From: Alcaligenaceae bacterium
Lineage (GTDB): Bacteria > Pseudomonadota > Gammaproteobacteria > Burkholderiales > Burkholderiaceae_B
DNA: 33,635 bases
Direction: 5' to 3'
NCBI GenBank assembly: GCA_947378965.1
Contig: CANCMG010000046.1
Span: 1-33,635 of the forward strand
Shown: positions 7,334-14,760 of the stretch, piece by piece
Position numbering within the stretch: position 1 is the first letter of the stretch
Layout: every line of letters starts with the position of its first letter
Notes under the pieces: model-generated
Databases searched by the model: none
Seen by the model: only the letters and a program-made list of their open reading frames with translations
Told to the model about the DNA's origin: nothing
Translations under genes and position numbers: made by a program

Positions 7334-8512
7334 ATGCAACTGCAAGGAATCCGTGTCATTGATTTAACCCGCATCGTGTCGGGTCCGTTTTGTACGATGT
7401 TTTTGGCTGATATGGGAGCCGAGGTCATCAAGATCGAAACGCCCGGCAAAGGCGACCCCGTGCGCAAGCAGGGTGAATCACCTAACGGGTTTTCGTATTA
7501 CTTTGCCACCTTTAACCGCAACAAGCGCTCGCTGGCAATTGATTTGCGCAGCGAAGAAGGCAAAGAGGTCTTGCGCAAGTTGTTAGCCACTGCTGATGTC
7601 GTGGTCAACAACTTCAGGCCAGGTGTGATGGATGCGATGGGCTTTGGGCGTGAGGCCTTGCGTCAAATCAAACCCAATCTTATCCGCTGTAATTTGACCG
7701 GCTTTGGTTTGGACGGCCCATATGCCGAGCGACCATCGTTTGACTTTATTGCACAGGCCATGAGTGGCTTCATGAGTGTGAATGGCGATGAAGGCGAACC
7801 CCCAATGCGCGCCGCACCGCCGATCTCTGATTTGTTGTCGGGTATGTATGCCGCGATGGGGATCATGGCCGCCTTGCTGCGCCGTGATCGTACCGGTCAA
7901 GGCGAAGAGGTCACGACTTCACTGACCGACAGCATGACTAGCGTGATGGCGTTTTTGGCTTCAAACTATTTTGCGACAGGTAAGCTACCTGCGCGTACCG
8001 GCAACGATAATGCGCTGGTATCGCCCTACGGGATGTTTGATGCGACGGATGGTCAAGTGGCCCTTGCCCCCAGCAACGACGGTGTGTATTCAAAGTTATT
8101 AACCGTGTTGGGCTTGGATCATTTACGCGCGCGCCCCGAGTTTTTAAACAATAAGCTGAGATTTCAAAATCGCAAGCAAATTAACGCTGAGATCAACGTC
8201 AAAATCGGTGAAAAGCCGATCGCGCACTGGATCGAAGTCTTGAATCAGGCGGGCGTGCCTTGTGGCCGTGTGCTGAACGTGCAAGAGGCTTTTGATGATC
8301 CGCAGACCCAGCATCAGCAGATGCGGATGACGATTCAGCACCCAGACCACGGTCGGCTTGATGTGCTGGGGTTTCCGATCAAGTTTACGGATGATCCCTG
8401 CAAGATGTATCGGCCACCGCCTAACCTTGGTGGGGATAATATGGGTGTGTTGACCGAATTGGGGTTGAGTAGAGAAGCTATTGACGCTTTGAAGGCGAAG
8501 GGCGTGATTTAA
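7334..8512 (+). CDS. Class III CoA-transferase (CaiB/BaiF family)
   Basis: A 392-residue class III CoA-transferase, which moves CoA from a donor thioester (often succinyl-CoA) to a carboxylic acid. Recognisable blocks are the N-terminal GIRVIDLTRIVSGPFCTMFLADMGAEVIKIE, the NRNKRSLAIDL segment, VVNNFRPGVMDAMGFG, and the SDLLSGMYAAMG region that contains the probable catalytic aspartate (D166). The length and layout are complete. Substrate cannot be assigned from sequence. The following HMG-CoA-lyase-type gene suggests the pair activates and then cleaves a branched 3-hydroxy acid. A Bug receptor gene precedes it by 193 bp. Confidence 0.92.
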   Translation: MQLQGIRVIDLTRIVSGPFCTMFLADMGAEVIKIETPGKGDPVRKQGESPNGFSYYFATFNRNKRSLAIDLRSEEGKEVLRKLLATADVVVNNFRPGVMDAMGFGREALRQIKPNLIRCNLTGFGLDGPYAERPSFDFIAQAMSGFMSVNGDEGEPPMRAAPPISDLLSGMYAAMGIMAALLRRDRTGQGEEVTTSLTDSMTSVMAFLASNYFATGKLPARTGNDNALVSPYGMFDATDGQVALAPSNDGVYSKLLTVLGLDHLRARPEFLNNKLRFQNRKQINAEINVKIGEKPIAHWIEVLNQAGVPCGRVLNVQEAFDDPQTQHQQMRMTIQHPDHGRLDVLGFPIKFTDDPCKMYRPPPNLGGDNMGVLTELGLSREAIDALKAKGVI

Positions 8513-8678
8513 TTGGTGACTGATCAACGCAAACCCCCGAATCGAAAGTTCCGTTCTGTCGGATTTGTTAGTTGGTAAAAATTAAAGGAGCGTCGTTGCT
8601 GGCGTCCCTGTGGCATTAAGATAGTTCGGTTTAAAGACAAAGTATTGATCGATTGACTAAAAACATACGAGGCATTTT

Positions 8679-9623
8679 ATGAGCGCAACAGGTTCACGTT
8701 TTGTCACGATTACCGAAGTCGGTACGCGTGATGGGTTTCAGGCTGAAAAAGAGCAGATCAGCGTTGCCGATAAGGTAGCCGTGATTGACGCCTTGATTGA
8801 TGCAGGCTTACGCAGCGTTGAGGCGACATCGTTTGTATCGCCACGTGCCTTGCCGCAGTTGGCGGATGCCGCTGACGTGATGGCACAAGTGCAGCGCAAA
8901 CCGGGCGTTAAGCTCGCTGTGTTGGTGCCCAACGCTCGTGGCGCTGAGCGCGCCGCCGCAGCCAAGGCCGACGTCATGGTGGGTTTCATTTCAGCCAGCG
9001 AAAGCCATTGCAAAACCAATCTGAATAAAACGATTGACGAAGCGATTGCTGATTTTGCACAAGTCGTGCCAATCGCTAATCAGTGGGGCATTCAAATGCA
9101 CGGTGGTTTAGCCACTGCCTTTGGTTGTCCGTTTGAAGGTGATGTACCGATCAATAACATTTTGAAGATCGTGGGCGCCTATCATGCCCACGGTATTCGT
9201 CGCATCGGTTTTGGCGATACAACCGGGATGGCGACACCACCGGTTGTGACCCGTACGGTCGAAGCCGTACGCAACAAATTCCCAGACGTGCAAATCGCGT
9301 TGCACTTTCATAACACCCGCGGCGTAGGCTTAGCCAACGTGATGAACGGTTTGCAACTTGGCGTGCTTGAGTACGAATCATCAATTGCTGGCTTGGGCGG
9401 TTGCCCCTTTGCGCCAGGCGCCACAGGCAACATTTGCACCGAAGACTTGGTGTATTTGTTGCATGAATGCGGCTATGACACCGGCATCGATCTGGACAAA
9501 CTGATTTTGGTTGCAAAAGAAGTCGAGAAGATTGTGGGTCGTCAGTTGCCAGGTCAGATGATGAAGGCGGGCCCAAGGCTTAAGCTGATGTCGACGGCTT
9601 CAGTGCGCACTGCTGTGGGTTGA
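8679..9623 (+). CDS. Hydroxymethylglutaryl-CoA lyase family enzyme
   Basis: A 314-residue HMGL-like TIM-barrel lyase. EVGTRDGFQ (residues 13-21) holds the catalytic Arg-Asp pair, LHFHNT (H209, H211) supplies metal ligands, and SIAGLGGCPFAPGATGN carries the mobile-loop cysteine (C242) of the HMG-CoA lyase signature. The reaction would be retro-Claisen cleavage of a 3-hydroxy-3-methyl acyl-CoA such as HMG-CoA to acetyl-CoA plus a keto acid. Related 3-hydroxyacyl-CoA or citramalyl-CoA substrates remain possible, since the usual EVGPRDGLQ is changed at two positions. It lies 166 bp after the CoA-transferase gene and ends just before a strong terminator. Confidence 0.9.
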   Translation: MSATGSRFVTITEVGTRDGFQAEKEQISVADKVAVIDALIDAGLRSVEATSFVSPRALPQLADAADVMAQVQRKPGVKLAVLVPNARGAERAAAAKADVMVGFISASESHCKTNLNKTIDEAIADFAQVVPIANQWGIQMHGGLATAFGCPFEGDVPINNILKIVGAYHAHGIRRIGFGDTTGMATPPVVTRTVEAVRNKFPDVQIALHFHNTRGVGLANVMNGLQLGVLEYESSIAGLGGCPFAPGATGNICTEDLVYLLHECGYDTGIDLDKLILVAKEVEKIVGRQLPGQMMKAGPRLKLMSTASVRTAVG

Positions 9624-9668
9624 TTGTAGCGACGCAACGTTGCGTGCACACGCAAGTTCAATAGAAGA

Positions 9669-9693
9669 AACGCCCTACGTAGGGCGTTTTTTT
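9669..9693 (+). terminator. Rho-independent terminator of the CoA-transferase/lyase operon
   Basis: AACGCCCTACGTAGGGCGTT is a 20-bp self-complementary stem followed immediately by a run of seven Ts in total. It lies 46 bp after the lyase stop codon. A closely similar hairpin recurs at 10272-10298. Confidence 0.93.
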
Positions 9694-9750
9694 AAGAGGT
9701 CGTTTCGTGGTCATGACCAATACTCTAATATGGCTAATACAAAACCCAGA

Positions 9751-9960
9751 CTATTTCCAGCTGAGGTTCAACTTTTTATGTGATGTCGCACAGTCTCTCA
9801 GATAGAGATTAATTAGACTCTGATAGGGAATCCCTACCTCTTCTGAGATAGCCTTAAAGTAAGTCACGGAGTCTTCATCGAGCCGAATCGTAATCGGCCT
9901 TTTGGATTGTGATGCATAAGGGTTTTTGCGAGCCTTAGAAAAATCATATTCTTTGCGCAT
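9751..9960 (-). CDS. BrnA/CopG-like antitoxin
   Basis: A 69-residue ribbon-helix-helix-type antitoxin. Its layout matches the BrnA/CopG antitoxin group: an EYDFSKARKNPYA N-terminus, a predicted DNA-binding strand RPITIRLDEDSVTYFK, then a helix with the group's GIPYQSLINLYLRDCA sequence. It should bind and repress its own promoter and neutralise a partner toxin. The partner would normally be a BrnT-type RNase encoded just upstream. The gene that actually overlaps it by 17 bp on the upstream side (9944-10162) does not look like BrnT. The ATG at 9960 fits the family N-terminus. Confidence 0.85.
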   Translation of the reverse strand: MRKEYDFSKARKNPYASQSKRPITIRLDEDSVTYFKAISEEVGIPYQSLINLYLRDCATSHKKLNLSWK

Positions 9961-10162
9961 AAGTCACCTTTGCTAGGCTTTTAATTCTTGGGTGTTTAAT
10001 TAGTTCGGTAAGAGAGCGCTCGAAATCTGAGAAAAAAGATTTGTCATCTAGCATCCGCCTGTCATTCCCGTCCATCGTAACCAATTCATACAATTGTATT
10101 TTCTGTTTCCTTTTGTCGACATCATGCGAGCGCACTTGGACAAATATGCCCACTGTAGTCAA
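9944..10162 (-). CDS. Small unrecognised protein overlapping the antitoxin gene; putative toxin
   Basis: A 72-residue frame whose 3' end overlaps the antitoxin gene by 17 bp, the tight coupling typical of toxin-antitoxin operons with toxin first. An in-frame stop lies 9 bp upstream of the TTG start, so the choices are TTG at 10162 or a GTG three codons later. The sequence is basic and mixed, with a short strand-like start (VGIFVQV), a central ELVTMDGNDRR and a C-terminal FSDFERSLTELIKHPRIKS helix. It has none of the BrnT landmarks I know, and I do not recognise the family. It may be a novel toxin, or a shortened remnant of one. Confidence 0.55.
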   Translation of the reverse strand: MTTVGIFVQVRSHDVDKRKQKIQLYELVTMDGNDRRMLDDKSFFSDFERSLTELIKHPRIKSLAKVTYAQRI

Positions 10163-10271
10163 AACTCTCTATCCGTCGTTCGACTAAAATTAAGTTTCAA
10201 GATATCGCAAAGGAATCGCCATGAGCGGTGACGCATCGTAGTTAAGATAATTTGGTTTGAATGTACAGGCT

Positions 10272-10298
10272 GCCCTACGACGTAGGGCGGTTCTTTTT
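10272..10298 (+). terminator. Terminator-like hairpin, near-copy of the one at 9669
   Basis: GCCCTAC and GTAGGGC (10272-10278 and 10282-10288) form a 7-bp stem around a GAC loop, followed by GGTTCTTTTTG. The stem, the downstream T-run and the GAGG after it closely resemble the terminator at 9669-9698. No plus-strand gene precedes it, apart from the 9694-10271 stretch that holds the minus-strand toxin-antitoxin pair. It ends just before the next gene, so it could act as an attenuator or be a repeat. Confidence 0.5.
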
Positions 10299-10310
10299 GA
10301 GGGGTTGATT

Positions 10311-11069
10311 TTGTGGCGATGGATTGGAAATCTTGCGGCGGTGCTGACTCTGACTGGAATTAGTCTTTCTCATTTGCTAGAAGACCCGTTTAAATCTTGG
10401 CTGGCTTTAATCGTTTTTACAACGGTCGGTGGCTATATCGCTTGGCTGTCCTATCGAACTGCTGAAAAGTTGTTGCAGTTACATTGTCAGGTTGGCATTA
10501 TGCCGATCAGCACGTTCGCTCGATGGGCAACTGCCGATGGAAGAAATATTGTTTATGAGGTATTTCGAAATATTCAGGTAAAGCGGCCTTTTATTAAACA
10601 AATTGACCATCAGTTTGCATGGACTGGGACAAAGCCTCCGACGGTTACCTCTGACTTGCAAGCCATCAAGCTGGTAAACGCAGAAGCAGGAGCAAGTAGC
10701 CTTCGATTTATCCTGCCACACGCACGTGTATTTAACGAAACCGACGTCTTACATTGTCGTATGGATCTTGACGACTCAGACCAATGCGCAGAACCATTTT
10801 TAGAGCAAATCGTACGTAATCCAATCCGATTCATTTCATTTCGTGTTGAGTTGCTGCATGTGACACCGCGCTATCATCGCGAACAGGCGGTTTTAACCAA
10901 GACTCAATTGGATGAGAATGGGCCCCTCATTGCCGAGATCGTTGCGAAAATTAAGTTTGATGGAATTACAAAATCTTTTGAATACAATTTAACGGATCCA
11001 ACGCCTGGGTATCGCTACCGCTTGAAGTGGACTCGGCCAACTCACAGAGATTTGCCTCGATCGAAGTAA
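10311..11069 (+). CDS. Unrecognised two-helix membrane protein
   Basis: I do not recognise the family. The frame is open from 10257, but the first codons overlap the hairpin at 10272-10298. TTG at 10311 has GAGGGG six bases upstream and is the better start, giving 252 residues. Two hydrophobic segments lie near the N-terminus (about residues 4-22, GNLAAVLTLTGISLSHLL, and 30-48, LALIVFTTVGGYIAWL). About 200 soluble residues follow with alternating strand-like stretches (SLRFILPHARVF, FISFRVELLHVTP, EIVAKIKFDG) and a basic tail. Two short membrane helices followed by a beta-rich domain resemble the build of several defence effectors, but no specific motif supports that. It sits alone between the toxin-antitoxin pair and the convergent liv genes. 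Confidence 0.7.
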   Translation: MWRWIGNLAAVLTLTGISLSHLLEDPFKSWLALIVFTTVGGYIAWLSYRTAEKLLQLHCQVGIMPISTFARWATADGRNIVYEVFRNIQVKRPFIKQIDHQFAWTGTKPPTVTSDLQAIKLVNAEAGASSLRFILPHARVFNETDVLHCRMDLDDSDQCAEPFLEQIVRNPIRFISFRVELLHVTPRYHREQAVLTKTQLDENGPLIAEIVAKIKFDGITKSFEYNLTDPTPGYRYRLKWTRPTHRDLPRSK

Positions 11070-11086
11070 CAACGGTCATTAAACAA

Positions 11087-11803
11087 TCACTCCCCCAAAT
11101 AAGCAGCCCTTACCTTAGGATCCTCCAACATCTGCTTGGCATCCCCGCTCATCGTGATTAATCCCGAATCCATCACATAAGCGCGATCCGCCGCCTGCAA
11201 GGCTAAGCGAGCATTTTGCTCAACCAGCAACACGGTCACGCCCTGCGCTGAAATATCCCGCACCACTTCAAACACCTTGGCGACCATCAAGGGTGATAAA
11301 CCCATCGAAGGTTCATCTAACAGCAATAGCTTAGGCTGGCTCATCAACGCACGCGCCATAGCCAGCATTTGTTGTTCACCACCCGACATGGTGCCGGCCA
11401 GTTGATTAGCACGCTCTTTTAAACGTGGAAAAATCTCAAACATGCGCTCGATATCGGCTTGAATCTTCGCGTTGTCGTTGCGGGTGTAGGCACCCATCTG
11501 AAGATTTTCAATGATGGTCATGCGCGCAAACACGCCGCGCCCTTCGGGCACCATGGCCAAGCCCTTTTTGAGTAAGGCGTGGCTTTCAATCCCTTTAGTC
11601 GATTCGCCCATATATTGCACGTCACCTGCGATCCAAGCTTGTAAGCCGGTGATGGCTTTCATGGCGGTGGTTTTGCCTGCGCCGTTTGCGCCGATTAGAG
11701 TGACGAGTTCGCCTTCGCGAATTTCAAGGTCGAGCCCCTTGATGGCGTGAATGCCGCCGTAGGCCACCTTTAGACCAGAGACTTTAAGCATGATGTTTTT
11801 CAT
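11087..11803 (-). CDS. livF: Branched-chain amino acid ABC transporter ATPase LivF
   Basis: One of two cytoplasmic ATPases that power the Liv importer. Walker A GANGAGKTT is at residues 38-46, the signature MSGGEQQ at 140-146 and Walker B LLLLDEP at 160-166. The 238-residue length and the VPEGRGVFARMTIIENL segment are typical of LivF. It is the last gene of a five-gene minus-strand cluster, three bases after livG. The actual substrate could be branched-chain amino acids or another amide or organic acid, since Liv-type systems are diverse in this group. Confidence 0.95.
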   Translation of the reverse strand: MKNIMLKVSGLKVAYGGIHAIKGLDLEIREGELVTLIGANGAGKTTAMKAITGLQAWIAGDVQYMGESTKGIESHALLKKGLAMVPEGRGVFARMTIIENLQMGAYTRNDNAKIQADIERMFEIFPRLKERANQLAGTMSGGEQQMLAMARALMSQPKLLLLDEPSMGLSPLMVAKVFEVVRDISAQGVTVLLVEQNARLALQAADRAYVMDSGLITMSGDAKQMLEDPKVRAAYLGE

Positions 11804-11806
11804 GAG

Positions 11807-12577
11807 TTAGTGCGCCGGTGTGCCAAGATAGGCTTCAATCACAGCCGGATCTTTTCGTACGTCTTGCGGTAAGCCTTGTGCGATGACTTTGCCGTAATCC
11901 AGTACGGTCATCTGGTCGCACAGGCCCATTACAAGTTTGACGTCGTGTTCAATTAACAAGATCGTGCGCCCGTCTTGGCGGATCTTATCGAGCAGCGCAC
12001 GCAGCTCGACTTTTTCAGTGGCGTTCATACCGGCAGCGGGTTCATCAAGCGCCAGCAGTTTGGGTTCGGTTGCTAGGGCTCGTGCGATCTCAAGACGACG
12101 CTGATGGCCGTACGACAGATTACGTGCGGTGTAGTGGGCGTACTGACCAATGCCGACATACTCAAGCAAGTCATGCGCCATGTCTTCGATGGCGGCCTCT
12201 TCGCGCTTGACTGAAGCAGGGCGAAACACCGCACCAAAGATCCCTGCCTTGGTGCGCACGTGTCGGCCCACCATCACGTTTTCAAGGGCGGTCATGTCGC
12301 CAAATAAACGAATATTTTGAAAGGTACGTGCGATGCCCGCCTTAGCCACTTCGTGAACAGCTATGGGTTGATAGGGCTTGCTGCCCAGCATAAAGGTGCC
12401 AGAGTCGGGGGTATACAAGCCAGTGATGACGTTAAAAAAAGTCGTCTTGCCCGCACCATTGGGGCCGATCAAGCCATAGATCTGACCCGGCGCAATTTGT
12501 AAGCCAACGTCTGACAAGGCATGTAAGCCGCCAAAACGTTTATTGATGTTTTGTACCGACAGTAAAGGCGTTGTCAT
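11807..12577 (-). CDS. livG: Branched-chain amino acid ABC transporter ATPase LivG
   Basis: The second ATPase of the Liv importer. Walker A GPNGAGKTT is at residues 38-46, the signature LSYGHQRRLEIARAL is LivG-type, and Walker B reads LLALDEPAAGMN. The 256-residue length and the ARTFQNIRLFGDMTALENVMVG block are characteristic of LivG. Its ATG overlaps the livM stop codon (ATGA), indicating translational coupling. Confidence 0.95.
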   Translation of the reverse strand: MTTPLLSVQNINKRFGGLHALSDVGLQIAPGQIYGLIGPNGAGKTTFFNVITGLYTPDSGTFMLGSKPYQPIAVHEVAKAGIARTFQNIRLFGDMTALENVMVGRHVRTKAGIFGAVFRPASVKREEAAIEDMAHDLLEYVGIGQYAHYTARNLSYGHQRRLEIARALATEPKLLALDEPAAGMNATEKVELRALLDKIRQDGRTILLIEHDVKLVMGLCDQMTVLDYGKVIAQGLPQDVRKDPAVIEAYLGTPAH

Positions 12578-13707
12578 CGCGCGCCCCCTTCAAGTGGGTT
12601 GGTGCCGCTGCGTGTGCGTGCGCCTGTGCGTGTCACGGGGCGGTCTTCGCGTTTGGGCGCGGGCCAAATCCCAGAGGGTCGATATAACATGATGACCACT
12701 AACGCTAAACCGAACAGTAATTGGCGCAAGACCTCGGCATCGATGTACACCTGACCGAACAACATTTTTTGCACAGGTTCGGCAAGTTCACGCAAAAATT
12801 CTTGAAAACCCACCAATAAGATGCCGCCCAAAATCACACCTGGGATATGACCCATGCCGCCCAACACTATGATGGCCAGCACGTAAATGGATTCCCACAG
12901 CACAAACGATTCGGGCGAGACAAAGGCTTGAAAGGCACCAAAGACCACGCCCGAGATACCGCCAAAGGTAGCGCCCATGGCAAAGGCCAAGAGCTTGACG
13001 TTACGGGTGTTGATGCCCATGGCCTTGGCCGCGGTTTCGTCTTCGCGGATCGCCACCCAGGCGCGACCGATACGCGAATGTTGTAAACGTAGGCTGACAA
13101 ACACTACGCCAATCACCAACGCCATGATGAGGTAGTAATACATCAGGCCCGGTGACAACGTGATCCCGAAAAGCTCTTGCGCCTTAGACAGATCAATTCC
13201 AAAAAATACCACAGGGTCAATGGCGTTAATACCTTTGGGGCCATTGGTAATGTTGACTGGGCGATCGAGGTTATTTAAAAAGATACGAATGATTTCGCCA
13301 AAGCCAAGGGTGACAATTGCCAAATAATCACCGCGTAACTTGAGCGTTGGGGCACCTAATATGACACCAAACAATGCAGCAACGGGCCCGGCGATTAACA
13401 ACACCCACCAAAATCCCAGATGAATGCCTGACGGAAACAACTGCGCGAGCTCGGCAAACTGAGTGGTGAGTTGAGGCGAACTGAGAAGCGCCATCAAATA
13501 AGCGCCCACCGCATAAAAAGCGATGTAGCCCAAATCAAGCAAGCCTGCAAAGCCGACCACAATGTTCAAGCCCAGCGCCAGCATGATGTACAGCAGTGCG
13601 AAGTCAAGAATACGCACCCAATAGTTGCCGCCAAAGGTTTGCGCGATAAAGGGCGCTAACAATGCGATGGCGACAAAGCCCACGATCGCCAGCTTTTTCT
13701 TTTTCAT
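12574..13707 (-). CDS. livM: Branched-chain amino acid ABC transporter permease LivM
   Basis: An inner-membrane permease of 377 residues with many hydrophobic helices. It carries the LivM landmarks LGLNIVVGFAGLLDLGYIAFYAVGAY, APTLKLRGDYLAIVTLGFGEIIR and the EAA-like loop GRAWVAIREDETAAKAMGINTRNVKL, which docks onto the ATPases. The charged C-terminal tail after the last helix (RPVTRTGARTRSG) is longer than I expect but needs no special explanation. It follows livH by nine bases and overlaps livG by four. Confidence 0.95.
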   Translation of the reverse strand: MKKKKLAIVGFVAIALLAPFIAQTFGGNYWVRILDFALLYIMLALGLNIVVGFAGLLDLGYIAFYAVGAYLMALLSSPQLTTQFAELAQLFPSGIHLGFWWVLLIAGPVAALFGVILGAPTLKLRGDYLAIVTLGFGEIIRIFLNNLDRPVNITNGPKGINAIDPVVFFGIDLSKAQELFGITLSPGLMYYYLIMALVIGVVFVSLRLQHSRIGRAWVAIREDETAAKAMGINTRNVKLLAFAMGATFGGISGVVFGAFQAFVSPESFVLWESIYVLAIIVLGGMGHIPGVILGGILLVGFQEFLRELAEPVQKMLFGQVYIDAEVLRQLLFGLALVVIMLYRPSGIWPAPKREDRPVTRTGARTRSGTNPLEGGAR

Positions 13708-13716
13708 GTGCCCCCT

Positions 13717-14652
13717 TTACGCCCGATCGGCGACACGTTCGCCCATGATGCCTGAGGGCCTAAACACTAGCACCACAATCAACACAATGAAGGCAAACAC
13801 GTCTTGATAATTTGAGCCAAACACATCGTTGGTGAAGTCGCCGATATAGCCCGCACCCAGTGCTTCGATCAGCCCAAGCAAAATCCCACCAATCATGGCA
13901 CCAGCCAAGTTACCGATGCCGCCAAGCACTGCGGCAGTAAACGCTTTAAGCCCGGGGATAAAGCCCATATAAAAATGCGCGTTACCGTAGTTGGTGGCCA
14001 TCATTACGCCTGCGACCGCGGCTAACGCTGCGCCGATCATGAAGGTCGCCGAGATCACAAAATTTGGATTGACGCCCATCAAGCTCGCGATGCGCGGGCT
14101 TTCGGCGGTGGCGCGCATGGCGCGGCCTAGTTTGGTACGATTGACTAACAACAATAAGCCCACCATCACAACAAACGACAGCACGATGATGACGATCTCT
14201 TTGCCTGTGATGACGGCGCCGGTTGAAAAAATATCAATCGGTGACGACGGTAGCAGTGTTGGAAATATCAATGGATTACGTGACCAGATCATCATGGCCA
14301 GGGTTTGCAAAATAATCGAGATACCGATTGCAGTGATTAAAGGTGCTAAGCGCGGCGCATTGCGTAGCGGGCGATATGCGACGCGCTCAATGCCATAGGA
14401 TAAGAATGCGCACGCGGGCATCGCAATGAGCGTGGCCACAACCAACATCAACCACTGCGGCATACTCGGAAACAAATACTGCAAACCTAAGATACCAGAG
14501 AGTGCGGTCAAAGCACCCACCATCAAGATGTCACCATGTGCAAAGTTAATGATCCCCAAGATACCGTAGACCATGGTGTAGCCCAAAGCGATCAGCGCAT
14601 AGATACAGCCAAGCACAAGGCCGTTGACAACTTGTTGGATAAAGATATCCAT
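13717..14652 (-). CDS. livH: Branched-chain amino acid ABC transporter permease LivH
   Basis: A 311-residue inner-membrane permease. LivH features are the N-terminal NGLVLGCIYALIALGYTMVYGILGIINFAHGD and the coupling loop GRAMRATAESPRIASLMGVN. AGG-AG lies six bases upstream of the ATG, a good ribosome-binding site. The binding-protein gene lies upstream, separated by a strong hairpin. Confidence 0.95.
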   Translation of the reverse strand: MDIFIQQVVNGLVLGCIYALIALGYTMVYGILGIINFAHGDILMVGALTALSGILGLQYLFPSMPQWLMLVVATLIAMPACAFLSYGIERVAYRPLRNAPRLAPLITAIGISIILQTLAMMIWSRNPLIFPTLLPSSPIDIFSTGAVITGKEIVIIVLSFVVMVGLLLLVNRTKLGRAMRATAESPRIASLMGVNPNFVISATFMIGAALAAVAGVMMATNYGNAHFYMGFIPGLKAFTAAVLGGIGNLAGAMIGGILLGLIEALGAGYIGDFTNDVFGSNYQDVFAFIVLIVVLVFRPSGIMGERVADRA

Positions 14653-14702
14653 TCATACTCCTGGGGATGCAACGATCACGTGACATGAACAGAGACCTAC
14701 AA

Positions 14703-14740
14703 CTAAAAACAACGGCACCGTAGTTGCAGACGGTGCCGTT
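14703..14740 (-). terminator. Intra-operon hairpin between the Liv binding protein gene and livH
   Basis: On the minus strand an 11-bp perfect stem (14730-14740 with 14711-14721, AACGGCACCGT and its complement) with an 8-base loop is followed by GTTTTTAG. This is a good intrinsic terminator or attenuator. It would let the binding-protein mRNA exceed that of the membrane and ATPase genes, or protect its 3' end. Confidence 0.8.
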
Positions 14741-14760
14741 GTTGCATACGCAAGGTGGCG

